Part shown: positions 1 to 6,273 of the stretch, one piece after another
Layout: every line of letters begins with the position of its first letter
How positions within the stretch are numbered: the first letter of the stretch is position 1
NCBI GenBank assembly: GCA_016293435.1
Contig: JAEDEG010000099.1
Span: 1 to 10,002, forward strand
Reading direction: 5' to 3'
Source of the DNA: Clostridia bacterium
GTDB taxonomy: Bacteria > Bacillota > Clostridia > UMGS1810
Length of the DNA: 10,002 nt
Notes under the pieces: generated by a model
What the model saw: only the letters and a program-made list of their open reading frames with translations
Databases searched by the model: none
Told to the model about the DNA's origin: nothing
Made by a program: the position numbers and the translations under genes

Positions 1-65
1 ATTAACAATTGTTTAGAAGATTATTCTATTTACACGGTTTGCGCAACACTCCCAATGTAATAGAG

Positions 66-89
66 AAAAACCGCTATACTGCGGTTTTT
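66..89. terminator. Bidirectional hairpin terminator
   Basis: A perfect 9-bp stem (aaaaaccgc at 66-74 with gcggttttt at 81-89) encloses a 6-nt loop. It carries A and T tracts on both sides, so it could stop transcription in either direction. It lies beyond the tRNA-Trp terminator and may back it up. It could equally serve a plus-strand gene to the left of the window. Confidence 0.6.
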
Positions 90-111
90 CGACTGTTTTT
101 GATGAAAAGAA

Positions 112-144
112 AAGACTGACTATTCTATCAAAATAGTCAGTCTT
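112..144 (-). terminator. Intrinsic terminator of tRNA-Trp
   Basis: A perfect 13-bp inverted repeat (112-124 with 132-144) encloses a 7-nt loop. On the minus strand it is followed by a T-rich run (complement of 103-113). It starts 6 nt after the mature 3' end of the tRNA, which is the expected position for the terminator of a single-gene tRNA transcript. Confidence 0.85.
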
Positions 145-150
145 ATTTGA

Positions 151-223
151 CAGGGGCAGTAGGACTTGAACCCACGGCACGTGGTTTTGGAGACCACTGC
201 TCTACCAACTGAGCTATACCCCT
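151..223 (-). tRNA. trnW: tRNA-Trp (anticodon CCA)
   Basis: The minus strand folds into a standard 73-nt cloverleaf. The 7-bp acceptor stem is AGGGGTA with TGCCCCT (one T-G wobble) plus discriminator G at 151. The D arm reads AGCTCAGTTGGTAGAGC, and the T arm carries GGTTCAAGTCC. The anticodon stem is GTGGT/ACCAC around the loop CTCCAAA, giving anticodon CCA, which reads UGG (Trp). The 3' CCA is not encoded and must be added after transcription. The gene has its own promoter (246-274) and terminator (112-144), so it appears to be a monocistronic tRNA unit. Confidence 0.96.
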
Positions 224-245
224 ATATTAAATTTGCAACATTGAT

Positions 246-274
246 ATTATATCGCAAAAAGAAGCTAATGTCAA
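246..274 (-). promoter_or_regulatory. Consensus sigma-A promoter for tRNA-Trp
   Basis: On the minus strand a perfect -35 TTGACA (269-274) and a perfect -10 TATAAT (246-251) are separated by exactly 17 bp. The start of transcription would fall around 239, about 16 nt before the mature 5' end of the tRNA. The -35 overlaps the terminal stop codon of the transposase remnant upstream. A full consensus promoter fits a stable RNA gene. Confidence 0.85.
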
Positions 275-476
275 CATTTTTTTTGAAAAATTTTGATAAA
301 AAATGGTGTAACCATTAAATGACCGCAATGACTGCAACCGGAGAGAGCATATCCGCGTTTAAAGTCATCGCAGTGAATCACTTTATTGACATTTTCAATA
401 ATGGTATCACGAATTTTAATATCGGAATTATTGAGCTTATGAAAATGTTATGAAATAATCTTTTGAAAATACTCAT
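271..476 (-). pseudogene. IS91-like transposase, N-terminal zinc domain remnant
   Basis: Minus-strand translation gives a start MSIFKRLFHNIF (441-476). After a frame change near 437-445 it continues as KIRDTIIENVNKVIHC and then GYALSGCSHCGH. This matches what I remember of the zinc-binding head of IS91-type transposases: a basic N-terminus, R-x-x-x-I/V-x-x-V-x-K, one Cys, a GYA motif, then C-x2-C-G-H. The Cys codons are at 370-372, 334-336 and 325-327. The next family block (the FTCKSRFC region) and the whole catalytic domain are absent. After about 299 the frame runs into AT-rich sequence and stops at 271-273. I infer a frameshifted, 3'-deleted remnant that cannot encode an active enzyme. 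No convincing ribosome binding site precedes the ATG. The family call comes from motif memory, not a search. Confidence 0.6.
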
Positions 477-505
477 ATGAATATTTTACAAGAGAATTAG
501 GAAAC

Positions 506-541
506 GGAAAAGCCCCACCCCTCAAGATTGAGGGGCAGGGG
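506..541 (-). terminator. Terminator of the 574-aa glycosidase gene
   Basis: A GC-rich hairpin has an inner perfect 8-bp stem (518-525 with 528-535, 2-nt loop) extended by CCCC/GGGG (513-516 with 538-541) across a small internal loop. On the minus strand it is followed by CTTTTCC. It lies 52 nt downstream of the stop codon at 593. Confidence 0.75.
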
Positions 542-548
542 TGTTGAT

Positions 549-570
549 GTGCGTGTCAGCGCACTTTTTT
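549..570 (+). terminator. Small hairpin followed by T6
   Basis: GTGCG (549-553) pairs with CGCAC (560-564), and six T follow directly (565-570). It is oriented as a terminator for plus-strand transcription. No plus-strand gene is seen upstream, so it may only block read-through toward the 3' end of the glycosidase gene. Confidence 0.4.
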
Positions 571-592
571 ACAGCAGTCATTAATTTAAAGT

Positions 593-2317
593 TTATTCTT
601 CTTCAATTGCGGCTTTTTGCGAATTTATGTCCTTGAATATTTTTATATCAAATTTTGGCACTCTCGCGTAGGTATAGAGGCCGTTTCTTTCTTGCTCCAC
701 ATCATAAAGCTGTGTATAGCAAAATCCCAAATATTTAGGATTTTTCATAATTGCTTCGGTAAGACCCTTGTAGCGTTCGATAAACTCTTTTTCAGTGGTG
801 GGAGTATCACCGTAGCCCCAACTTTGGCTGTCGTCTTTTACATCCCACTTAATGCCGCCGTATTCACTCATAAATACCGGACCGCCGGTGTATTCCTGCA
901 TGCCGGCGTATTTTGGCTCGCGTGCGGTATAGTCGATGAGTATGCCTTCTTTTTCAAGCTTTTTGCTGTAATCTGCAAATTCGTCTACATCCTGACAATA
1001 GTCGTGAGCATCATAGATATCTGTTACAACATGGAAGTAACCGCTCGTGTCAATACAAGGTCTGGTATTGTCCATAAGCTTAGTTATTTTGTATACCGTC
1101 TCTATCATCTCATCTGCTTGCTTTCTGCCGTTTACTAAACCGGTTTCGTTAAAGGGGCACCAGCCGATAATGGCAGGATGATTAAAGTCGCGCTCTATTG
1201 CCTCTGTCCATTCTCTCAAATATGTTGGCAGATTGGATATGTCGGTGTGGTCAATACCCCAGTTGGCATACTCTCCCCATACAATATAACCCATACGGTC
1301 ACAGTGATACAAAAATCTGGGTTCAAACACCTTTTCGTGAAGTCGGGCACCGTTGAAGCCCGCATCCATGGAAATACGAATGTCATTAATCAACGCTTCG
1401 TCAGAGGGAGCTGTGTAGATTCCGTCGGGATAAAATCCCTGATCAAGCACCGTGCGCTGAAATACGCATTTGCCGTTAATCGTAAATTTGTAGCCATCGA
1501 GTGCTACATTTCTTAAACCAAAATAGCTCTTAACCTTGTCTTGTCCGTAGGTGAGCTCCAAATCATACAACCTGCCGGCGCCAACCTCCCAAAGGTGAAT
1601 TTCGTCAAGCTCTATGGTAAGCTCTGCATTGCCGCCGTTATTTTGAGCAATTGATCTGCCCATCTCTTTGCCCTCATAATATGCCACAGCCAAAAGCTCC
1701 CCATCACCTGCCACATTTGCATGCACGACAAGCTTGCCGTTGGCAGAATCGGGATAAAGCTTAAAGTCTTTTATGTGAATTTCGGGTATGTATTCAAGCC
1801 ATACAGTTTGCCATATTCCCGTGGTACGGGTGTAATAACAACCATATGATTCGTAACTTGGGCATTGCTTACCGCTTGGCTGACGATAGATTCTGTTGTC
1901 ATCATAGGCATGAATCACAACGGTATTTTCACCAATCATTGCAAGATCGGTTATATCAAAAGAAAAAGAAGTATAGCCGCCCTTGTGAGCGCCTGCTTTT
2001 TTGCCGTTGATATATACAGTGGTAAAATAGTCGCAGGCACCAATGTGCAAAATTATTCTTTTGCTTTTGTCCTTTATGCTTATACTTCTCTTATACCACA
2101 CCGAATTTAAAAAATCGGTTTCGCCAACGCCGGATAGCTCGCTTTCGGGGCAAAAAGGCACGATAATTTCGCCGCCCAGCTTTTCTGCCTCATAGAGCTT
2201 TCTTTCTTCACCGCTGTTTGATTTGTCAATTTCAAACTCCCATTTTCCGTTTAGATTCTGCCAGTCTGCTCTTTCAAACTGGGGATTGGGATGCTCACTT
2301 CTTGGTATTATGTTCAC
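593..2317 (-). CDS. Glycoside hydrolase family 2, LacZ/GusA-type (574 aa)
   Basis: This is an intracellular retaining exo-glycosidase of family GH2. The order is an N-terminal jelly-roll sugar-binding domain (about 15-178, with NLNGKWEFEID and the closing RTTGIWQTVWLE), an immunoglobulin-like domain (about 180-270) and a C-terminal TIM barrel (about 275-560). The expected catalytic pair is present: acid/base E391 in WCPFNETG and nucleophile E485 in VFMSEYGG. The length is typical of beta-glucuronidase-sized GH2 enzymes and far shorter than E. coli LacZ. There is no signal peptide, so the substrate must enter the cell. The GTG start follows AGGAG by 8 nt. The gene is divergent from an AraC-type regulator that probably controls it. 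The sugar specificity (galactoside, glucuronide, arabinoside or other) cannot be read from the sequence, so no gene symbol is given. Confidence 0.93.
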   Translation of the reverse strand: MNIIPRSEHPNPQFERADWQNLNGKWEFEIDKSNSGEERKLYEAEKLGGEIIVPFCPESELSGVGETDFLNSVWYKRSISIKDKSKRIILHIGACDYFTTVYINGKKAGAHKGGYTSFSFDITDLAMIGENTVVIHAYDDNRIYRQPSGKQCPSYESYGCYYTRTTGIWQTVWLEYIPEIHIKDFKLYPDSANGKLVVHANVAGDGELLAVAYYEGKEMGRSIAQNNGGNAELTIELDEIHLWEVGAGRLYDLELTYGQDKVKSYFGLRNVALDGYKFTINGKCVFQRTVLDQGFYPDGIYTAPSDEALINDIRISMDAGFNGARLHEKVFEPRFLYHCDRMGYIVWGEYANWGIDHTDISNLPTYLREWTEAIERDFNHPAIIGWCPFNETGLVNGRKQADEMIETVYKITKLMDNTRPCIDTSGYFHVVTDIYDAHDYCQDVDEFADYSKKLEKEGILIDYTAREPKYAGMQEYTGGPVFMSEYGGIKWDVKDDSQSWGYGDTPTTEKEFIERYKGLTEAIMKNPKYLGFCYTQLYDVEQERNGLYTYARVPKFDIKIFKDINSQKAAIEEE

Positions 2318-2330
2318 TATAATTTCTCCT

Positions 2331-2365
2331 AAAGTATTTACTTAAGTATATTTTAATGCTATAAT
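2331..2365 (+). promoter_or_regulatory. Regulator promoter with overlapping palindromes
   Basis: This lies in the 90-bp divergent intergenic region. A plus-strand promoter has -35 TTTACT (2337-2342), a 17-bp spacer and a perfect -10 TATAAT (2360-2365). The -35 is covered by a 10-bp palindrome TACTTAAGTA (2339-2348), which itself overlaps an AAGTA-TT-TACTT inverted repeat (2332-2343). On the minus strand AGTATA (2345-2350) reads as TATACT, a plausible -10 for the glycosidase gene with no good -35. That pattern is typical of activator-dependent promoters. The palindromes are therefore candidate operators touching both promoters. Protein binding is inference. Confidence 0.6.
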
Positions 2366-2407
2366 ATATTAAAAACAATATAGCTTTTTAGCAAGAAGGT
2401 GAGGATT

Positions 2408-3214
2408 ATGAGCATGAAAGAAGAATTTGTCAAGGTTCCTTTGTTTGACGGCAGACTTCCTTTTAAAATTGACCTTGCAGGAATTTCATATTGTGACGGA
2501 ACATACAAAATATGCCGCTCAAAAGCGGAGGATGGGTGCATTGAGTATATCATTTCGGGTTCGGGCACCGTAAAGACGTGCGGCAAGGTGTTTTATGCCA
2601 CAAAGGGCGATTCGTATTTTCTAAAGCCGGGTGATGACCATGAGTACTATTCGTCAGCCGATGACCCTTGGGTCAAAATATGGATTAATATATCGGGTAC
2701 ACTGGTACATGCTCTTACCGATTGTTACTCATTAAACGACCACACTGTATTTCACTGCAATTCACAGCCATATATAGAGAAGATACACCAAGAGCTTCAA
2801 AACAAAACTCTCTCCCCAAACAATATTATATCAAAATGTTCACTATATTTTCACGAGCTTATTCAGTTTTTGGCTTCATCAGTTGAACCAAGCACTACAG
2901 CATCACCCGAAGCAAAAATCCTCAAGGACTATATTGATACAAATATTTATTCCGTAATTACCGTTGAGGAGCTTTCTCGCCTGATTTTCAAAAGTCCGTC
3001 ACAGACCATAAGGCTCTTTAAAAAATATTATAATACCACCCCATACGAATACCACATGAATAACCGCCTCAAAACCGCAGCGACCCTTCTCAAAAACACT
3101 AATTTTTCGGTAAAGGAGATTGCCTATAAGCTGAATTTTTGTGATGAACACTATTTTTCGACTCTGTTTAAAAACAAAACAGGAAAAAACCCTACCGAGC
3201 TCAGAACAAGATAA
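2408..3214 (+). CDS. AraC-family transcriptional regulator
   Basis: This is a 268-aa, full-length sugar-responsive activator type. The N-terminal cupin-like ligand domain is visible at about 42-97 (IEYIISGSGTV, then KGDSYFLKPGDDHEYY and WVKIWINISG). The C-terminal AraC DNA-binding domain spans about 170-268. Its first helix-turn-helix is TVEELSRLIFKSPSQTIRLFKKYY, and its second is SVKEIAYKLNFCDEHYFSTLFKNKTGKNP, close to the family signature. A GTG 9 bp upstream is in frame, but ATG at 2408 sits 5 nt after AAGGTGA, a good Shine-Dalgarno match, so I chose it. The gene is divergent from the GH2 gene, which is the likely target. Its 3' end stops 5 bp from a convergent broken AraC gene, and no hairpin terminator is visible there. 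The ligand is unknown but is probably a sugar released by the neighbouring enzyme. Confidence 0.9.
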   Translation: MSMKEEFVKVPLFDGRLPFKIDLAGISYCDGTYKICRSKAEDGCIEYIISGSGTVKTCGKVFYATKGDSYFLKPGDDHEYYSSADDPWVKIWINISGTLVHALTDCYSLNDHTVFHCNSQPYIEKIHQELQNKTLSPNNIISKCSLYFHELIQFLASSVEPSTTASPEAKILKDYIDTNIYSVITVEELSRLIFKSPSQTIRLFKKYYNTTPYEYHMNNRLKTAATLLKNTNFSVKEIAYKLNFCDEHYFSTLFKNKTGKNPTELRTR

Positions 3215-3219
3215 ACATG

Positions 3220-3477
3220 CTAATATTTTTTCTTTCTGTAGTTTAGAGGCGAAACACCAACTCGCCTTTTAAATGCACGTATAAAAGAAGAAGTATCTGA
3301 AAATCCGCATTTTAAACCTATTTCTTCAATTGAGTCCATAGTGTTGCAGAGCAATTGCTTGGATATATGAATTTTGTAATTCAATATGTATTCATAAGGT
3401 GAAAAACCTTTGCTTTTTTGATTTCCGTAAAAATGTATATACTTAAATTCCCATGTATTTGATGCGGGATAATATGC
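3220..3477 (-). pseudogene. Second AraC-family regulator, internally deleted remnant
   Basis: In one open frame this reads AYYPASNTWEFKYIHFYG (about 3424-3477). That is the conserved strand near the middle of AraC cupin domains. It passes straight into GFSPYEYILNYKIHISKQLL and then SIEEIGLKCGFSDTSSFIRAF and GVSPLNY, the last ~60 residues of an AraC DNA-binding domain. Some 100-150 residues that normally lie between these two blocks are missing (junction about 3412-3420), and the N-terminus is gone. The reading frame overlaps a truncated GH39-like frame upstream. It carries no proper start or ribosome binding site. I infer a regulator gene broken by at least two deletions. A short expressed protein with a single helix-turn-helix cannot be excluded. 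Confidence 0.75.
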
Positions 3478-3884
3478 TCGCATATTACTGCCCATTTATT
3501 AAAATCTGCGGGGGGAATTGTGCCGTGCTTCTTAATCTGATGCTCTATGGTCTGACCCAGGCGGAAAAAGGTTTCGGTACCGGCATCCAGCGAAACCATA
3601 ATTGCCTCATCGGTGCAAGCAAAGTCATAGGAAGCAGGAGCTGTCGGATTAGCATTAAAATCAGGGAAAATACAGGTTATATCGTGGCTGTAGGGGCCTC
3701 CGTATATACCGTGTACTGCCGAATCGTGATTGCGAGAATAGGGTATTCTTGCAGCCTTATATTCTGCAAAATTGCTTCTGTACTGGTCGTATACATGGCG
3801 CTTGTGCCACGGACCGCCGTTGGTTGCATTAAGATTTTTGAAATTTCCGCATTCTTTGGTCAAATCAAATCTTACTGTGTTCAT
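3381..3884 (-). pseudogene. GH39-like glycosidase, N-terminal fragment
   Basis: The start is sound: ATG at 3884 lies 8 nt after AAAGGGGAG. The protein opens MNTVRFDLTKECG and carries KAARIPYSRNHDSA, then DITCIFPDFNAN, PASYDF, FFRLGQTIEHQI and FNKWAVICEHII. From memory these match the first ~140 residues of clostridial GH39-type (beta-xylosidase-like) proteins, in which R-x-H-D, an I-F-D-F block and a W-x-x-I-x-x-H-I block occur in this order. Homology ends near 3462. The frame then reads unrelated residues to a stop at 3381. The rest of the barrel, including the acid/base and nucleophile glutamates, is missing, so the product cannot be catalytic. The junction coincides with the start of the AraC remnant in another frame. 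A perfect promoter remains upstream. Confidence 0.72.
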
Positions 3885-3922
3885 TGTCAGCACTCCCCTT
3901 TAAAGGATTTTTTGTTAAAGAG

Positions 3923-3951
3923 ATTATATAAAATAATTATTGTAATGTCAA
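3923..3951 (-). promoter_or_regulatory. Perfect sigma-A promoter of the GH39-like remnant
   Basis: On the minus strand -35 TTGACA (3946-3951), a 17-bp spacer and -10 TATAAT (3923-3928) all match consensus. The expected start of transcription is near 3916, about 32 nt before the ATG at 3884. It is intact although the gene it serves is truncated, so the remnant is probably still transcribed. Confidence 0.8.
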
Positions 3952-4049
3952 GAATTTTTAATGCGAAAATTTTTCAAAAAAGCTCTGCATAATTTACATT
4001 AATATGAAGCGTTTGGAGCAATGAAGCTTTTGCAAAACAAATAAATTTG

Positions 4050-4082
4050 CACAAAATTCACACAAAATTTACAAATATTTCA
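4050..4082 (+). repeat. Three 11-bp tandem direct repeats upstream of htpG
   Basis: Three head-to-tail units occur with a strict 11-bp period: CACAAAATTCA, CACAAAATTTA and CAAATATTTCA. Units 1 and 2 match at 10 of 11 positions. Units 2 and 3 match at 7 of 11. They end 12 bp before the -35 of the putative htpG promoter. The A/T tracts are phased close to one helical turn, so an UP element, intrinsically bent DNA or an array of activator sites are all possible. Otherwise the AT-rich stretch 3952-4093 shows no gene. Confidence 0.6.
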
Positions 4083-4093
4083 TATTTTACAGC

Positions 4094-4122
4094 TTGATTT
4101 AATGTGCCACCTGTGGTATACT
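4094..4122 (+). promoter_or_regulatory. Putative htpG promoter with palindrome in spacer
   Basis: The -35 TTGATT (4094-4099) and -10 TATACT (4117-4122) are spaced by 17 bp. The spacer contains the inverted repeat CCAC-CT-GTGG (4107-4116), placed where a bound repressor would block RNA polymerase. There is no CIRCE element (TTAGCACTC-N9-GAGTGCTAA), so HrcA control is not supported. Transcription from here would give a leader of about 185 nt. Confidence 0.6.
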
Positions 4123-4138
4123 ATCCTATTATAACTAA

Positions 4139-4254
4139 ATTAAGATGTCCCCCGCCTCTATAGGCGGCGGGTGACATTTAATTTTTTCAGTGGGAGTTCA
4201 ATCTCCCACTGAAAACGTTGAATGACGCGGCTTTGCCGCTTATTGAAAAAATTA
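4139..4254 (+). other. Hairpin-dense element in the htpG leader
   Basis: This 116-bp non-coding block is packed with inverted repeats. Hairpin A is an imperfect GC-rich stem (4139-4182, CCGCC/GGCGG core). Hairpin B is a perfect 13-bp stem (4184-4196 with 4203-4215, loop TTCAAT). Hairpin C is GCGGC-TTT-GCCGC (4227-4239). A perfect 11-bp outer repeat (4179-4189 with 4244-4254) shares bases with hairpin B, so the two cannot form together. A further small palindrome GCATAAATTTTATGC lies at 4271-4285 just before the ribosome binding site. It could be a regulatory RNA leader, or an inserted small palindromic element (MITE or REP-like) that happens to lie here. The sequence alone does not decide between these. 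Confidence 0.6.
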
Positions 4255-4313
4255 TTTACTTGCAGGCAGTGCATAAATTTTATGCGTTTTAAGAAAAAGT
4301 AAGGAGACAGACT

Positions 4314-6209
4314 ATGGCAAAGAAACAGTTTAAAACAGAATCCAAAAAGCTTTTGGATATGATGGTAAACTCCATTTATACCCATAAGGAAATTTTTCTT
4401 CGTGAGCTTATTTCCAACGCAAGCGATGCTATCGATAAGCTCTATTTTCGTTCGTTGACAGATTCTACCGTCAAGACCGGCCGCGATGATTATGAAATTC
4501 GCATTACAGCCGACAAGGACGCAAGAATCCTCACTATTACCGACAACGGCTGCGGCATGACAAAGGAAGAGCTCGAAAATAACCTTGGTACCATTGCAAA
4601 GAGCGGATCATTCGACTTTAAGAAAAATGCCGATGATGAAGCAAAAGAAAAAGTGGATATTATCGGTCAGTTTGGCGTAGGATTTTATTCGGCATTTATG
4701 GTAGCCGACAAAATTACCGTAGAGAGCCTTGCTCACGGCTCAGATACTGCATATTGCTGGCAATCCTCCGGCGCCGACGGATATACAGTTGAAGAATGCA
4801 GTAAGGATAAAGTGGGAAGTGTTATAACCCTCCACATAAAGGAAGACACCGAAGACGAAAAGTACAGTGAATTTCTCGATCAGTACCGTCTGCGGGGTCT
4901 TGTCAAAAAATACAGTGACTATATCCGCTACCCCATCAGAATGATGACAGAGCATCAGCAGCTCAAGGAGGGCAGCAAAGACGAATATGAAACCGTGATT
5001 GAGGACGAAACCTTAAACAGCATGGTTCCGATCTGGAAGAAAAATGCTTCGGATGTTACCGATGAGGAATATGCAAACTTTTACCGCGATAAGTTCTTTG
5101 ATTATGAAGCACCTCTCAAGGTGGTTCGTCAAAAGGCTGAGGGTATGTCCAACTTTGAAGCACTTCTTTTTATACCGTCTCACGCTCCCTTTGATTACTA
5201 CAGCCGTGACTACGAAAAGGGCCTGCAGCTGTATTCGAGCGGAGTGCTCATTATGGACAAATGCAAGGAGCTTGTTCCCGATTATTTCAGCTTTGTAAAG
5301 GGTCTTGTAGACAGCTCCGACCTGTCGCTCAACATCTCCCGTGAGATGCTCCAGCACGACCGTCAGCTCAAGGCTATTGCCAAATCGGTAGAGAAAAAAA
5401 TTGCTTCTGAGCTTTCCAAAATGCAGAAAAGCGACCGCGAAAATTATGAAAAGTTTTTTGCAGCTTTTGGTGCACAGCTCAAATGGGGCATATACAGTGA
5501 CTACGGTATGCACAAGGATGTGTTGCAGGATTTAATTATGTTCAAATCCTCTCTTGAAGATAAATATGTAACTCTCAAGGAGTATGTATCACGCATGAAG
5601 GAGGGGCAGACCAAGATATATTATGCTTCCGGCGATTCTATCGAAAAGATTTCGCTTCTTCCTCAGGTTGAGTCGGTTATCGGACACGGATATGAAATTT
5701 TGTATCTTACCGATGATGTGGACGAATTTGCTCTGCAGGTTTTGCGCAGCTACGATGAAAAAGAATTTTCGAATGTATGTAAGGATGACCTCGACCTCTC
5801 TACCGATGAAGAAAAGGAAAGCCTTAAGAAAGAAAACGAAAGCAACGCCGACCTTTTTACATTTATTAAAGACAGCATAGGAAAAGAGCTCCACGGCGTT
5901 CGTTTTACCAACACGCTCCAAAATCATGCCGCTTGTCTTTCGAGCGAAGGTGCACTGTCGGCAGAAATGGAGAAGATATTAAACAAAATGCCCGGCGCAG
6001 AGGGGCAGCAGATGAAGGCAGAGCTGGTGCTTGAAATCAACATGAATCATCCCATTGCCGACAAACTGAAAGCCCTTTTTGCAGACGATAAAGAAAAACT
6101 GAAACAGTACAGCAAAATTCTCTATGCCAATGCACGCCTTGTGAGCGGATTGTCGGTAGACAACCCCGCCGAGCTGAGCAGTCTGGTTTGTGATTTGATG
6201 CTGGGATAA
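4314..6209 (+). CDS. htpG: Molecular chaperone HtpG (Hsp90)
   Basis: This is a cytosolic ATP-dependent dimeric chaperone, 631 aa, the usual bacterial length. The N-terminal GHKL ATPase domain (about 1-215) has FLRELISNASDAIDKL with catalytic E31 and Mg-binding N35. It also has TDNGCGM with nucleotide-contacting D77, and lid motif GQFGVGFYSAF at 118-128. The middle domain (about 225-490) has the conserved loop LNISREMLQ, with R343 reaching the ATP gamma-phosphate. The C-terminal dimerisation domain follows (about 500-631). There is no eukaryotic MEEVD tail, as expected. ATG at 4314 sits 7 nt after AGGAG. The gene stands alone: long structured leader in front, terminator shared with the convergent sfsA operon behind. 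It looks intact with no missing key residue. Confidence 0.98.
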   Translation: MAKKQFKTESKKLLDMMVNSIYTHKEIFLRELISNASDAIDKLYFRSLTDSTVKTGRDDYEIRITADKDARILTITDNGCGMTKEELENNLGTIAKSGSFDFKKNADDEAKEKVDIIGQFGVGFYSAFMVADKITVESLAHGSDTAYCWQSSGADGYTVEECSKDKVGSVITLHIKEDTEDEKYSEFLDQYRLRGLVKKYSDYIRYPIRMMTEHQQLKEGSKDEYETVIEDETLNSMVPIWKKNASDVTDEEYANFYRDKFFDYEAPLKVVRQKAEGMSNFEALLFIPSHAPFDYYSRDYEKGLQLYSSGVLIMDKCKELVPDYFSFVKGLVDSSDLSLNISREMLQHDRQLKAIAKSVEKKIASELSKMQKSDRENYEKFFAAFGAQLKWGIYSDYGMHKDVLQDLIMFKSSLEDKYVTLKEYVSRMKEGQTKIYYASGDSIEKISLLPQVESVIGHGYEILYLTDDVDEFALQVLRSYDEKEFSNVCKDDLDLSTDEEKESLKKENESNADLFTFIKDSIGKELHGVRFTNTLQNHAACLSSEGALSAEMEKILNKMPGAEGQQMKAELVLEINMNHPIADKLKALFADDKEKLKQYSKILYANARLVSGLSVDNPAELSSLVCDLMLG

Positions 6210-6225
6210 ATAATATAGAAAGAAA

Positions 6226-6273
6226 AAAACTGCCGAGAGATTAACCTATCATTTCTCGGCAGTTTTGTTTTTT
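6226..6273. terminator. Bidirectional terminator between htpG and sfsA
   Basis: A 10-bp GC-rich stem ACTGCCGAGA (6229-6238) pairs with TCTCGGCAGT (6254-6263), extended by A-T pairs (6226-6228 with 6264-6266). T runs follow on the plus strand (6264-6273), and A-rich sequence on the other side gives T's on the minus strand. It starts 16 nt after the htpG stop and touches the sfsA stop, so it serves both convergent units. Confidence 0.9.

Noticed and set aside
617..1138. Long plus-strand open frame opposite the 574-aa GH2 gene
   Set aside because: It is an antisense shadow. It lacks a ribosome site and recognisable domains, whereas the minus strand encodes a clear glycosidase.
3453..3992. 179-codon plus-strand open frame across the mosaic region
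   Set aside because: It lies opposite the GH39-like fragment, whose motifs, start and promoter are convincing. The plus-frame product has no recognisable features.
4094..4313. CIRCE/HrcA operator upstream of htpG
   Set aside because: I looked for TTAGCACTC-N9-GAGTGCTAA and found no match.
5013..5513. Minus-strand open frame of 166 codons inside htpG
   Set aside because: It is fully contained in htpG, with no ribosome site or domain.
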